Part shown: piece after piece, positions 46,041 through 55,029 of the stretch | Layout of the letters: each line of letters opens with the position of its first letter | Numbering within the stretch: position 1 is the first letter of the stretch | Source: Pseudomonadota bacterium | Lineage (GTDB): Bacteria > Pseudomonadota > Alphaproteobacteria > Sphingomonadales > Sphingomonadaceae | Length of the DNA: 64,000 nucleotides | Direction of reading: 5' to 3' | Assembly (NCBI GenBank): GCA_018240895.1 | Contig: JAFEEX010000001.1 | Location: forward strand, 9,449 to 73,448 | Made by a program: the position numbers and the translations under genes | Notes under the pieces: generated by a model | Told to the model about the DNA's origin: nothing | The model's input: the letters and a program-made list of their open reading frames with translations, nothing else | Databases searched by the model: none

Positions 46041-47426
46041 ATGAGCACAAGACAGGTTTCAGATCGAAACGATCCGGTGATCGAAAACCGCGAGCAACTT
46101 GCCGCGCCGATGATCAAGGGGGAAAAGCCGCGCGCCGACTGGCGGATCGGGACCGAGCACGAAAAGCTGGTGTTCAAGATCAGCGATCACCACGCCCCCA
46201 GCTATGGCGAACCGGGCGGTATCCGTGACCTGCTGCTGGCGCTGCGCGATTTCGGATGGGAGCCGGTGGAGGAAATCGGCCCCGGCGGAACCGCCAATGT
46301 CATCGCGATGGCCGGGGACGACGGGACGGTCAGTCTGGAGCCGGCGGGGCAGCTTGAACTGTCAGGCGCGCCGCTGGTCAACCTGCATCAGACCTGTGAC
46401 GAGACCGGCCGCCACCTTGACCAGGTAAAGGCGGTGGGCGCGCGTACCGGCACCGGGTTCCTGGGGCTGGGAATGTGGCCGGACAAGGCCCGCGCCGACC
46501 TGCCGATCATGCCCAAGGGACGCTATGCGATCATGCTGCGGCATATGCCGCGCGTCGGTTCGCTGGGGCTGGACATGATGCTGCGCACCTGCACGATCCA
46601 GGTCAATCTGGACTATGGGTCCGAAGCGGACATGGTGCAGAAGTTCCGCACATCGCTGGCGCTTCAGCCGCTGGCGACCGCGTTGTTCGCCAATTCGCCC
46701 TTTACCGAAGGAAAGCCCAACGGCTTCCTGTCCTATCGCAGCCACATCTGGTCAGATACCGATCCGCACCGCACCGGGATGCTGCCCTTCGTGTTCGAGG
46801 ATGGCTTCGGTTATGATCGCTATGTCGAATATATGCTCGACGTGCCGATGTATTTCGTGTTCCGCGATGGCCAGTATATTGATGCCGCCGGACAAAGCTT
46901 TCGTGATTTTCTGGCCGGCAAACTCCCTGCGCTGCCCGGCGAACTGCCACGGATGAGCGACTGGGTCGATCATCTGTCCACCGCCTTTCCCGAAGTGCGG
47001 CTGAAATCGTTCCTTGAAATGCGCGGTGCCGATGGAGGGCCGTGGAACCGGATTTGCGCGCTGCCGGCGTTCTGGGTGGGCCTGCTTTATGATCAGGGCG
47101 CGCTTGATGCGGCGTGGGATCTGGTCAAGGGCTGGGACATGGACGGGCGCGAACTGCTGCGCTCGTCCGTCCCCAAGCTCGGACTGGATGCGCCGATTCC
47201 CGGCGGCGGGACGCTGCGCGACATTGCCCGCGATGTGCTGGCGATCAGCCGCGCCGGGCTGAATGCCCGCGGCCAGCTTAGCCGGATTGGTGAAACCGAG
47301 GCCGGGTTCCTTTCCCCGCTCGATGAAATCGTCGCCAGTGGCAAGGTGCCCGCCCAGCGCCTGCTGGACAAGTATCACGGTGAATGGGGCGGCGACATTT
47401 CGCGCGTTTATGAGGAGAGCTTCTGA
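46041..47426 (+). CDS. gshA: Glutamate-cysteine ligase, plant/alphaproteobacterial type
   Basis: First enzyme of glutathione synthesis (461 aa), joining glutamate and cysteine with ATP. The family motifs are WRIGTEHEKLVF, GTVSLEPAGQLELSG, MLRTCTIQVNLDYGSE and MPKGRYAIM. The cysteine pair of redox-regulated plant enzymes was not identified. Its stop overlaps the start of the monooxygenase (TGATG at 47424-47428). Confidence 0.95.
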   Translation: MSTRQVSDRNDPVIENREQLAAPMIKGEKPRADWRIGTEHEKLVFKISDHHAPSYGEPGGIRDLLLALRDFGWEPVEEIGPGGTANVIAMAGDDGTVSLEPAGQLELSGAPLVNLHQTCDETGRHLDQVKAVGARTGTGFLGLGMWPDKARADLPIMPKGRYAIMLRHMPRVGSLGLDMMLRTCTIQVNLDYGSEADMVQKFRTSLALQPLATALFANSPFTEGKPNGFLSYRSHIWSDTDPHRTGMLPFVFEDGFGYDRYVEYMLDVPMYFVFRDGQYIDAAGQSFRDFLAGKLPALPGELPRMSDWVDHLSTAFPEVRLKSFLEMRGADGGPWNRICALPAFWVGLLYDQGALDAAWDLVKGWDMDGRELLRSSVPKLGLDAPIPGGGTLRDIARDVLAISRAGLNARGQLSRIGETEAGFLSPLDEIVASGKVPAQRLLDKYHGEWGGDISRVYEESF

Positions 47427-47728
47427 TGAAGGTTGCGATTATCGGCCAGTTCCGGATGCCGGTTGAAAACATGGAGGCTGCCCGCCCCCTGATGCGCAAG
47501 GTGATGGAAGCCAGCCGCGCCGAAGACGGCTGCATCGAATACAACTATGCCGAAGACGTGCTGGACCCCGGCCTGATCCGGGTCAGCGAGGTATGGCAAA
47601 GCCGCGAGCAGTTGATGGCCCATGCCAAGTCGGCGCACATGGCTGACTGGGCCACAGAGCGCGCCGCCCTTGGCCTGACCGGACGGAACATCACGGTTTA
47701 CGAAGCCGACGAAGGCACGCCGCTGTAA
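47426..47728 (+). CDS. ABM-domain (putative quinol monooxygenase-like) protein
   Basis: A 100-aa ferredoxin-like protein of the antibiotic biosynthesis monooxygenase superfamily: EDGCIEYNYAEDVLDPGLIRVSEVWQ is the typical strand pair, and it ends in a helix and a short strand. Related to YgiN-type quinol monooxygenases; substrate unknown. Translationally coupled to gshA. Confidence 0.88.
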   Translation: MKVAIIGQFRMPVENMEAARPLMRKVMEASRAEDGCIEYNYAEDVLDPGLIRVSEVWQSREQLMAHAKSAHMADWATERAALGLTGRNITVYEADEGTPL

Positions 47729-47746
47729 GCGGCACGCCCACCCCGG

Positions 47747-49102
47747 TCATTCCATCAGCATCCGCGCCCGCCGTGCCTTCAGGGCATCACGAAGGCGCGC
47801 GAACCGGGACGTCACCAGCCCGCGCTGTTCCATCCAGGTCCAGTATTCACGGTATTTGGGATCTTCCGCCAACAGATGCCGTTCCTCTGTCTTGGCGCGC
47901 CAGAAATAGATCGCGCTGATGCACCCCAGGAAAAAGGCATTGCGCACCGCATCGGCGAACGAACCGTTCGTCACCAGAAACGGCATGGACGCGAACCACC
48001 AGAACAGGTTTTTTGACAAATAGGCCGGATGGCGGCTGAAGGCATAGGGGCCGTTGGTCAGCACTCCGCGATAGGTCAGGTTGGAAAAACGGATGCCGAA
48101 GGCAACCGTGGCCCAGGCGTAGATTGCGGTCAGCATCGCCAGCAGCGCGGCCCATGCCCACATCAGCGTATCATGCCCGGCCAGAACGCGGACCCAGTTG
48201 TTGTCGCCATCAGTGGCGGCAAGGTAGAACAGTGGGCGATCCGCCGGGCTCATCACCTGAAACGGCGGATAACATAGCAGCGCCGCCACCCACCCGGCCA
48301 GAAACGGATTGGCAGAGCGGATCTGCGCATCAAGCGGCTTCATCGTCAGGATATAGCCAACCGTGCCGATCTGTTCGTCCAGCACGAACATCAGCGTGAT
48401 CAGCAGTCCGGCCACGCCCACCGGCCCCGCCAGCATCGTGCCCCAATCCGGCGTGACCAGATTGGCAAAGCCGCCCGGCACGATCGAAATCATGAAGGCG
48501 GTGAAAAACCCCTTCACCGCCCAGGCGCGCAGATGAATCCGCACCTGATTGCGGTCATAGGGTTCGCGTCCGATCAGCATGGCACCGAAATGCCAGCACG
48601 GATCACGCGGCTGAACCAGCACCCGGTCCAGCCACATGACATAGGGCACGGACAGCACCAGCAGCGGCAGCAACATCGCGCCCAGAACGTGCATCGCGAT
48701 CAGATAGGGAGGCTGCCAATACCATCGCCCCAGGCAATAGAGCACCGCGATCAGGGTCCAGGTTGCCCACAGCCCGGCCAGCTTCGTTATCGAAACATCG
48801 ACGACTGATCCCAGCGAGCGCGGGTTGGACCAGTCGATCCCGGTTGAAGGGCGGCGGTGAACCCTGTCGACAAACACCGACCAGGCGACCATCGGCAGCG
48901 CCGTGGCCAGCAATCCGGTCAGCGCCGCGTTCGGCCCGGTGAGCCGTTCACGCGGGCCGGGCAGATCGAACGCCGCGCCGATCTGCGGCCAGAAATGACA
49001 CAGACAAATCCACGCCAGCAAACCCGCCACGCCGCACAGCCCGACCGCCGCCGAGACATCGCTCGGCGGCCTATGATCGGCCACGGGTGCGCGTGTATCC
49101 AT
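47747..49102 (-). CDS. Multi-pass membrane protein with isoprenylcysteine methyltransferase-like C-terminus
   Basis: A 451-aa membrane protein with about ten hydrophobic segments. The C-terminal quarter (VLTNGPYAFSRHPAYLSKN, then KTEERHLLAEDPKYREYW) is the SAM-binding core of the ICMT/steroid-reductase-like family. The first 300 residues are an extra membrane domain. Substrate is unknown; lipid or small-molecule methylation is likely. Convergent with the gshA unit, with 18 bases between. Confidence 0.88.
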   Translation of the reverse strand: MDTRAPVADHRPPSDVSAAVGLCGVAGLLAWICLCHFWPQIGAAFDLPGPRERLTGPNAALTGLLATALPMVAWSVFVDRVHRRPSTGIDWSNPRSLGSVVDVSITKLAGLWATWTLIAVLYCLGRWYWQPPYLIAMHVLGAMLLPLLVLSVPYVMWLDRVLVQPRDPCWHFGAMLIGREPYDRNQVRIHLRAWAVKGFFTAFMISIVPGGFANLVTPDWGTMLAGPVGVAGLLITLMFVLDEQIGTVGYILTMKPLDAQIRSANPFLAGWVAALLCYPPFQVMSPADRPLFYLAATDGDNNWVRVLAGHDTLMWAWAALLAMLTAIYAWATVAFGIRFSNLTYRGVLTNGPYAFSRHPAYLSKNLFWWFASMPFLVTNGSFADAVRNAFFLGCISAIYFWRAKTEERHLLAEDPKYREYWTWMEQRGLVTSRFARLRDALKARRARMLME

Positions 49103-49168
49103 GGTGCCGACCTATCGGCAAAGGGTTAAGGCCGCGGTAACGTACTTTGCGGGACACACGGGGCCGCA

Positions 49169-50512
49169 CTAACGCAGGGCGTTGATCTTGCCGCTGTCAT
49201 CCAGCACATACAGCGTGTTGCCCGCCACGATTGGTGCCAGAGTGATCGGTGCGCCAATCTTGGTCAGCATGGTGGGCGCGCCATCTGCCACTGCCGCGGA
49301 ATAGATCTGCCCGTCTGAATTGGCGAACCACAGCCGGTCACCGGCCATCACCGGGCCGGTCCAATAAATGGCCCCCGACTTTTTCTCTTCCTTGTGATAA
49401 CGCGCAAGCTGCGTGATCCAGCGGACCTTGCCGTTGGCGCGCGATATGCACAGCAGCTTGGCATCGTCGGTAAGGGTGAATATCCAGTCGCCCGCAATCG
49501 CCGGGGTGGAAATGCCGGCCAGATTGAGTTCCCAGATGCGCTGGCCCGAAACCAGTTCATAGGCGGCCATGCGTCCGCCCTGCCCCAGCGCGAATACCCG
49601 TCCACGATCGATGATCGGATCGGCATCGATATCGGTCAGCACCCCAACAGAGGTGGACAGCGAGGTGCGCGCCAGCGCGTCAGCCCAGGTCTGGCGGCCA
49701 TTCTCATACCGATAAGCAACCAGTTCGCCGGTAGAATAGCCGGCAATCACCGTGCCCTGCCCCGCCGCCGGGGCGGCAACACCGAACACTCCGGTCTGCC
49801 CGGTAGCGGCCACTTCGTTCCACTGGGTCTTGCCGTCGGCGACGTTGAGCGAAACGATCTGGTTGTCGATGGTCATGACATAGACTGAACCGAAGGCAAT
49901 CGTTGGCGATCCGCGCAGTGGACCGGCCGGCTTTACCTTCCACAGCAGCTTGCCATCTTTGGCATCCAGCGCGGCGACTTCACCCAGGCCGGTGGTGACA
50001 TAAACCTTGCCATCGGCAAAGCTGGCACCGCCGCCGTAGATCGAATTGTCGCCATCACCCTTTATCTCGAAACCCTGGGTCCAGCGGCGCGCGCCGGTGG
50101 CCGCGTCAAAGGCGCTGACCACCCCGTCAGTACCCATGGCAAACAATTGCCCGCCGCCAACCACCGGAGCGGCGGCCAGACGGCGCTTTTTGCCCGAACC
50201 AGCAATCGCGGCCGTCCACGAATGAGCCGGCGCGCTACCCAGCGCCAGATTGCCATAGCTCTTGCCCGCATTGCCCCCGGCCTGCGGCCAATCGGCATTG
50301 GTTTCCGCTGGCGGAACGATCACCGCAATCCCGGCCATGGCCGGATCGACCTTCGCGCCCGATTCGACCCGGCTGAGGATCGGCACGCGGTTGCCCACCG
50401 TGGGGGTGGAAGGCTTGCCCTTGCCCCCAAACACGCCGCAGCCGGACAGGCCAAGGACCAGCGCGAGTGCAAGCGGCGCAGCGAGCGAGCGGGAGCGGGG
50501 GAATGAAAGCAT
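49169..50512 (-). CDS. bamB: Outer-membrane assembly lipoprotein BamB
   Basis: A 447-aa protein with a lipobox LSGC (Cys near residue 25) and seven or eight repeating WTQGF/WKVKPAG-type blades of a PQQ-like beta-propeller (VVSAFDAATGARRW, AALDAKDGKLLWKV, MAAYELVSGQRIWEL). BamB is part of the BAM complex that inserts beta-barrel proteins in the outer membrane. The upstream partner is YfgM-like as in E. coli, but der, which usually follows, is absent. Confidence 0.94.
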   Translation of the reverse strand: MLSFPRSRSLAAPLALALVLGLSGCGVFGGKGKPSTPTVGNRVPILSRVESGAKVDPAMAGIAVIVPPAETNADWPQAGGNAGKSYGNLALGSAPAHSWTAAIAGSGKKRRLAAAPVVGGGQLFAMGTDGVVSAFDAATGARRWTQGFEIKGDGDNSIYGGGASFADGKVYVTTGLGEVAALDAKDGKLLWKVKPAGPLRGSPTIAFGSVYVMTIDNQIVSLNVADGKTQWNEVAATGQTGVFGVAAPAAGQGTVIAGYSTGELVAYRYENGRQTWADALARTSLSTSVGVLTDIDADPIIDRGRVFALGQGGRMAAYELVSGQRIWELNLAGISTPAIAGDWIFTLTDDAKLLCISRANGKVRWITQLARYHKEEKKSGAIYWTGPVMAGDRLWFANSDGQIYSAAVADGAPTMLTKIGAPITLAPIVAGNTLYVLDDSGKINALR

Positions 50513-50553
50513 CGGCGAATGATCCTTGATAGCGGTGCGGCGATGGGCACCAA

Positions 50554-51342
50554 TCATTTTTGCGGCGCAGCCGGGCTGGCGGCGCTGTCCGCAGCCGCAT
50601 CGTCGGCCGCGGTGGTGGGCATATCGCCCGGATCGGCACCAAGCTGCCCGGCGATCAGCCGCACGCGGGCGCGCAGCGAATCCGGCACGCCTTTGTCCTT
50701 GGCAATGGCCGCAAACAGCGGTCCGGCCAGATCGGGCTTGCCCTGTTTGAGATAGGCCAGCGCAACCAGCTCACCCGCCCCGCCAAACCAGGCGTTGCCG
50801 GGCACCGCCAGCGGCTTCAGCTTGTCGATCACCTGCTGCGGGGGCATGGCGTCAAAACGCATCGAAACTTCGCGCAAGGTGGCCAGATCGCGATAGGGCT
50901 GCGGCGCGCTGGTATCTGCGGCGACGGCGGCAAATGCCTTGGCCGCATCATCAGTCTTGCCCTGCTGCTGCATGATTCCGGCCGCAATCATGGCGGCAAC
51001 GGCCTTGCTGCCGGCGCTGCCATCCTTGGCCAGCGCGTTCAAATCCTGCAGCGCGCCATCGGCAGCGCCGGGTCCGGCGGCCAATTTCTCCAGCGCCAGA
51101 ATGGTCTTTTCGCTGCGTTCTTCCGCAGCCTGCTTCTGACTGTGATCCCAATAGAGATAGCCGCCCAGCGCCGCCAGCCCCAGCGCGATCGCGCCGCCAA
51201 TCAGTTTGCCATAACGCGTGAAGGCCGAAACCATCTGATCTTCGCGCAGCGCTTCGTCCACCTCGCGGATGAAACCGTCCTGCTGCGCAGAGAGCCGGTC
51301 ATTGCCAAGGGACTTGTTCGAACTGTCGGGAGGAAGGGCCAA
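50554..51342 (-). CDS. YfgM-like tetratricopeptide membrane protein
   Basis: A 262-aa protein with one transmembrane helix near residues 46-64 (LIGGAIALGLAALGGYLYW) and periplasmic TPR-like repeats. It matches the YfgM/TPR_21 family: the start SAQQDGFIREVDEALREDQ is the family N-terminus. YfgM interacts with the SecYEG/PpiD chaperone network. The TTG at 51342 was chosen because it yields the usual MALPP start and because AAGG lies about 10 bases upstream; a longer frame exists but is not family-like. Confidence 0.88.
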   Translation of the reverse strand: MALPPDSSNKSLGNDRLSAQQDGFIREVDEALREDQMVSAFTRYGKLIGGAIALGLAALGGYLYWDHSQKQAAEERSEKTILALEKLAAGPGAADGALQDLNALAKDGSAGSKAVAAMIAAGIMQQQGKTDDAAKAFAAVAADTSAPQPYRDLATLREVSMRFDAMPPQQVIDKLKPLAVPGNAWFGGAGELVALAYLKQGKPDLAGPLFAAIAKDKGVPDSLRARVRLIAGQLGADPGDMPTTAADDAAADSAASPAAPQK

Positions 51343-51459
51343 GATTGTGTGCCTTCGCTGGCTGGTTAACGCGGGTGCCGGCTGTTTAGCGAATGGGCGC
51401 GCCTTTTCAACGCCTGTTCTGTGCGTATTCCCCCGTGAAGCCACGGTGAATGGACCGGA

Positions 51460-52608
51460 TCAGGGAAATGCCGTGCGTCCCATCGTCCCGGCATAGACCC
51501 GGCGATAGGCCGCAACCATCGCCGCTTCATCATATTCCGCCTCTGCCCTGGCCCGATTTGCCGCGCCGATCGCTTTGCGAGCGGCAGGATCAGCAGCCAG
51601 CCCGGCCAGCCTTTCAGCCAGGGCATCGTCATCACCCGCCGGGGCAAGCCACGGCCGGTTTTCCGCCGCGACCATCGCTTCCACATCGCCGACCCGCGGG
51701 CTGACCACTGCCAGCCGCGCCGCCATCGCTTCTACCACAGAGATCGGGAACTGTTCGCTGTCCGATGACAGGGCGAACAGATCGAACAGCCCCAGCACCC
51801 TGGCCGGATCGGCCACGAAGCCGGGCAGGTGCAGGCGGTGAGCCACGCCCAGCCGCTCAGCCTCGGCGCGGATCGCATCGCGTTCCGGCCCTTCGCCAAC
51901 AATCACCAATTGCCATTCTTCCGGCAGGCGGGCGAAAGCGCGGACCAGCCGCGGCAGGTTCTTGACCGCGCGCAGCCCGGCCAATGTGCCCAGCCAGAAT
52001 TCGTCCGGGCGCTTGACCACGCGCGGCAGGGCATCGGGCCGCACGGCTTCGCCATAGTGATGGACCGGAATGCCGTTGGCGATGCGGTGAACCATCCGGC
52101 GCGGCTGATGCCAGGTTTGCCGGGCAATCTCCTCCAGCCGCCGGGAGGGCACGATCAGCCCCTGCGCCCGGGTCAACGCCACCCGGCGATAGAGATTGCG
52201 CGAAGGTTTCAGCCGCCGCGCCTCGTCCTCGTTGAAGCCGTCTTCATGGTGAACCAGCGGCGGCAGGCCCAGCGCCTCTGCAAACAGGGTATGGGCCATG
52301 ACCGCGTCCATCGCGCCCCAGTTATAGGTCAGCACCAGATCATAACCCAGCATCGCCCGGGCCAGCGCCTGTAACCGGCGTGGAAATGGCCGTCCGGACA
52401 GCGCCGGAAAATCCCCCGAATAATCCACGATCACACTGTTATCGACCGCCCGCGCCGCGCCCAGTTCATCCGGCACGGCGGAAACCACGCTGTGTTCCGC
52501 CGCGCGGCCAAAGGCGTTCATCAGCTTTGCCGCGCGCAGTTCCTTGCCCCCTGGCGAAAAGCTGGAATGCAGGTGAAGCAGCCGCGTCCCGGCGCGCCGC
52601 GCGTTCAT
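51460..52608 (-). CDS. GT4-family glycosyltransferase
   Basis: A 382-aa GT-B fold enzyme. The N-terminal LLHLHSSFSPGGKELRAAKL and the C-terminal LGTLAGLRAVKNLPRLVRAF, VIVGEGPERDAI and SDSEQFPISVVEAMA (the EX7E nucleotide-sugar motif) place it in GT4. The likely role is glycan or lipid glycosylation; the donor and acceptor are unknown. It overlaps the next upstream gene by 4 bases (ATGA). Confidence 0.92.
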   Translation of the reverse strand: MNARRAGTRLLHLHSSFSPGGKELRAAKLMNAFGRAAEHSVVSAVPDELGAARAVDNSVIVDYSGDFPALSGRPFPRRLQALARAMLGYDLVLTYNWGAMDAVMAHTLFAEALGLPPLVHHEDGFNEDEARRLKPSRNLYRRVALTRAQGLIVPSRRLEEIARQTWHQPRRMVHRIANGIPVHHYGEAVRPDALPRVVKRPDEFWLGTLAGLRAVKNLPRLVRAFARLPEEWQLVIVGEGPERDAIRAEAERLGVAHRLHLPGFVADPARVLGLFDLFALSSDSEQFPISVVEAMAARLAVVSPRVGDVEAMVAAENRPWLAPAGDDDALAERLAGLAADPAARKAIGAANRARAEAEYDEAAMVAAYRRVYAGTMGRTAFP

Positions 52609-53462
52609 GCAACGCGCGCCAGCAGGCGGTCGATCGCCGCTTGCGATTCGGGTTCATCCAGCATCGGGGCATGGCCCACACCGGGAACGGTCACCGTATC
52701 GGCATCGGGCAGGATCGCCGCCATCCGTTGATAAACCGCCGGGGCCAGCACGTCTGACAGGGCACCGCGCAGCAGCGACACCGGCCTGCCTTGCAGCGCG
52801 GCAATCGCCGGCCACAGGTCAACCGGCGGAGCGGCCTGTTCGGCGGTCAGCAGATCAGCGATTTTCATGTCGTAATCGAACAATATCCGTCCGTTATCGC
52901 CCAGCGCCATGCACCGTTTGGCCACTGCCAGCCACTGGGCAACGGTATAGCCGGGAAAAGCGCTGCCCTGCGATTCCTCAAGCGCGCGCACCGCGTGCAT
53001 CCAGGTGGGAAAGCTGCGCCCCTGCCCGACATAGCCGCGAATCCGTTCCAGCCCGGCCGGATCAATCTCTGGTCCGACATCGTTGAGCAAAGCGCCGGCC
53101 AGTCGCTGCGGCACGGTCAAGGCCATGATCATGGTCAGCAGCCCGCCCAGGGATGTGCCGATCGCCACCACCCGGTCAAGCCCGTGCTGATCGAACAGCT
53201 CGCCCAGATCCTCAGCATATTGCAGCGGGTTATAGCTTGCCGAATCCTTGGCATAGGCGCTGTCGCCGCGGCCGCGCAGATCAACGCACAGTACCCGCCA
53301 TTCCCCCGCCAGCCGATCGGCCACGTGCTCAAAATCACGGGCGTTGCGCGTCAGTCCGGGCAGGCACAGCATCGCTGGACGATCATCACGCCCCGGATAA
53401 TCGCGAAAATGCAGCTTCAGGCCATCACGGCTCGTCCAGAAACGGTCGGCGTATGCGGTCAT
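52605..53462 (-). CDS. Alpha/beta-fold hydrolase
   Basis: A 285-aa protein with the lipase/esterase fold. The oxyanion region is LCLPGLTRNARDF, the nucleophile elbow is GTSLGG (Ser near residue 102), and the catalytic His is in VPGVGHAPMLDEP at the C-terminus; an acid is present between. The frame is open far upstream (to 54857), but that region is the antisense of selO; the ATG at 53462 starts the family-like N-terminus. Divergent from selO. Confidence 0.92.
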   Translation of the reverse strand: MTAYADRFWTSRDGLKLHFRDYPGRDDRPAMLCLPGLTRNARDFEHVADRLAGEWRVLCVDLRGRGDSAYAKDSASYNPLQYAEDLGELFDQHGLDRVVAIGTSLGGLLTMIMALTVPQRLAGALLNDVGPEIDPAGLERIRGYVGQGRSFPTWMHAVRALEESQGSAFPGYTVAQWLAVAKRCMALGDNGRILFDYDMKIADLLTAEQAAPPVDLWPAIAALQGRPVSLLRGALSDVLAPAVYQRMAAILPDADTVTVPGVGHAPMLDEPESQAAIDRLLARVA

Positions 53463-53528
53463 GATGGGTGGATGGATCCCTGTGCGGTGCGGCTTGTGCA
53501 ATGGCGCGTTCGTCCCCACTATTGCCAG

Positions 53529-54920
53529 ATGCGCGCAGAACCGCAAGCCGCCCCCTACAGACCCGATGTCCCGGTCCTGGCGCTTGCGCCGTGGCTGGCC
53601 GATCCGGTGCGCCCGGCGCCCTTCCCCGAAACCAGGCTGCGGTTCCGCAACCGGCGGTGGGATACGGCGGTGGGGCTGGACGGCCTGAGCGACCAGCAAT
53701 GGACCGCGCATTTCGGGCGTTTTGATCCGCTGGCGGATAACCTGCCGCAGCCGCTGGCACTGCGTTATCACGGGCATCAGTTCAGGGTCTATAACCCGGA
53801 ACTGGGCGATGGTCGCGGTTTTCTGTTCGCGCAACTTCGCGATGGTGCAGACCGTTTGCTCGATCTGGGAACCAAGGGTTCCGGCCAGACCCCGTGGAGC
53901 CGCCAGGGTGATGGCCGCCTGACGCTGAAAGGCGCAGTGCGCGAAATCCTGGCGACCGAGATGCTGGAGGCGCTGGGGGTAAACACCAGCAAGACCTTCT
54001 CCGTGATCGAAACCGGGGAAGAGCTGTTTCGGCAGGACGAGCCTTCTCCCACCCGGGCCGCGGTAATGGTCCGGCTTAGCCACGGGCATATCCGCATCGG
54101 CACGTTCCAGCGCCTGATCTATCTGGACCAGCGCGATCATATGGAACAGCTCGTCACCTATTGTCTGGCGCAATATCCCGGCCCCCTGCCTCCGCCAGAT
54201 ATGCCGGGGCGCGATGAACCTGCGGTGATCCTGCTGCATCAGGTGGTGGAACGCCTGGCCCTGCTGGCCGCGCAGTGGGCAGTGGCCGGTTTTGTTCACG
54301 GCGTGCTGAATACCGATAACATGAACATCAGCGGCGAAAGTTTCGATTACGGACCGTGGCGCTGGCTGCCGCGCTGGGATCCGTCTTTCACGGCTGCCTA
54401 TTTCGATCAGTCCGGGCTCTATGCCTTTGGCCGTCAGGCGGAAGCGCTGCACTGGAATTGCGGCCAGCTTGCCGTGGCCCTGCGCCTGCTGGCCGACAGC
54501 GAACCGCTGATCGCCGCGCTCAATCGTTTTCCGCAGCTTTATCAGCAGGCATTGGCGCGCCAGTTCCTGTGGCGACTGGGGCTTTCTTCTCGCGGGTTTG
54601 AAACGGATGGCGCGCTGATCGCACTGGCCGAGCGCGAGATGCGCGATAGTGGGGTTTCGCCTGACGCCTTCTTCCACCATCACCGGTTTGGCAAGGGGGC
54701 CAGCGGGCACTTCGCTGCGGCGATCAGCCCGTACCAACCCGTGGGTGATCCGCACGACCTGTGGGACGAGGACAAAGCACCTTCCCTGCTGATAGAACAG
54801 GTGGAAACCATCTGGCAGGCTATTGCCGACTACGATGATTGGGAACCGCTTACCCATCAGGTTGATGCAATTCGCCGGCTTGGCGCGGCGCTTGGCACGC
54901 CTCCGCTAACAGTTTCATAA
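53529..54920 (+). CDS. selO: Pseudokinase AMPylase SelO (YdiU/UPF0061)
   Basis: A 463-aa protein-adenylyltransferase. The kinase-like pocket is seen as LGTKGSGQTPWSRQGDGRLT, the helix AVREILATEMLEALGV, and the HGVLNTDNMNISGESFDYGPW segment with Asp residues for Mg-ATP. SelO AMPylates proteins involved in redox homeostasis. The E. coli enzyme ends in a cysteine-containing tail; this one ends TPPLTVS without one. ATG at 53529 was chosen; a further ATG at 53472 is in frame. Confidence 0.95.
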   Translation: MRAEPQAAPYRPDVPVLALAPWLADPVRPAPFPETRLRFRNRRWDTAVGLDGLSDQQWTAHFGRFDPLADNLPQPLALRYHGHQFRVYNPELGDGRGFLFAQLRDGADRLLDLGTKGSGQTPWSRQGDGRLTLKGAVREILATEMLEALGVNTSKTFSVIETGEELFRQDEPSPTRAAVMVRLSHGHIRIGTFQRLIYLDQRDHMEQLVTYCLAQYPGPLPPPDMPGRDEPAVILLHQVVERLALLAAQWAVAGFVHGVLNTDNMNISGESFDYGPWRWLPRWDPSFTAAYFDQSGLYAFGRQAEALHWNCGQLAVALRLLADSEPLIAALNRFPQLYQQALARQFLWRLGLSSRGFETDGALIALAEREMRDSGVSPDAFFHHHRFGKGASGHFAAAISPYQPVGDPHDLWDEDKAPSLLIEQVETIWQAIADYDDWEPLTHQVDAIRRLGAALGTPPLTVS

Positions 54921-55029
54921 GTGGTCAGGTTTACCAGATGCTGCAAACCTTTCCATCTGCGCCTTCAGCGGCTAAGGGGCCAAGGTTGGCCGGGGTCGCA
55001 TCCGGTCCGGTTGGGGGCAGGACGATAAC

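Noticed and set aside
52791..53528. Plus-strand open frame extending selO upstream by about 246 codons
   Set aside because: It is the antisense of the divergent hydrolase; the SelO family start lies near 53529.
53463..54857. A long minus-strand open frame continuing upstream of the alpha/beta hydrolase gene
   Set aside because: It is the antisense of selO; it lacks any family similarity and the hydrolase has a clear start at 53462. High GC gives few stops in antisense frames.
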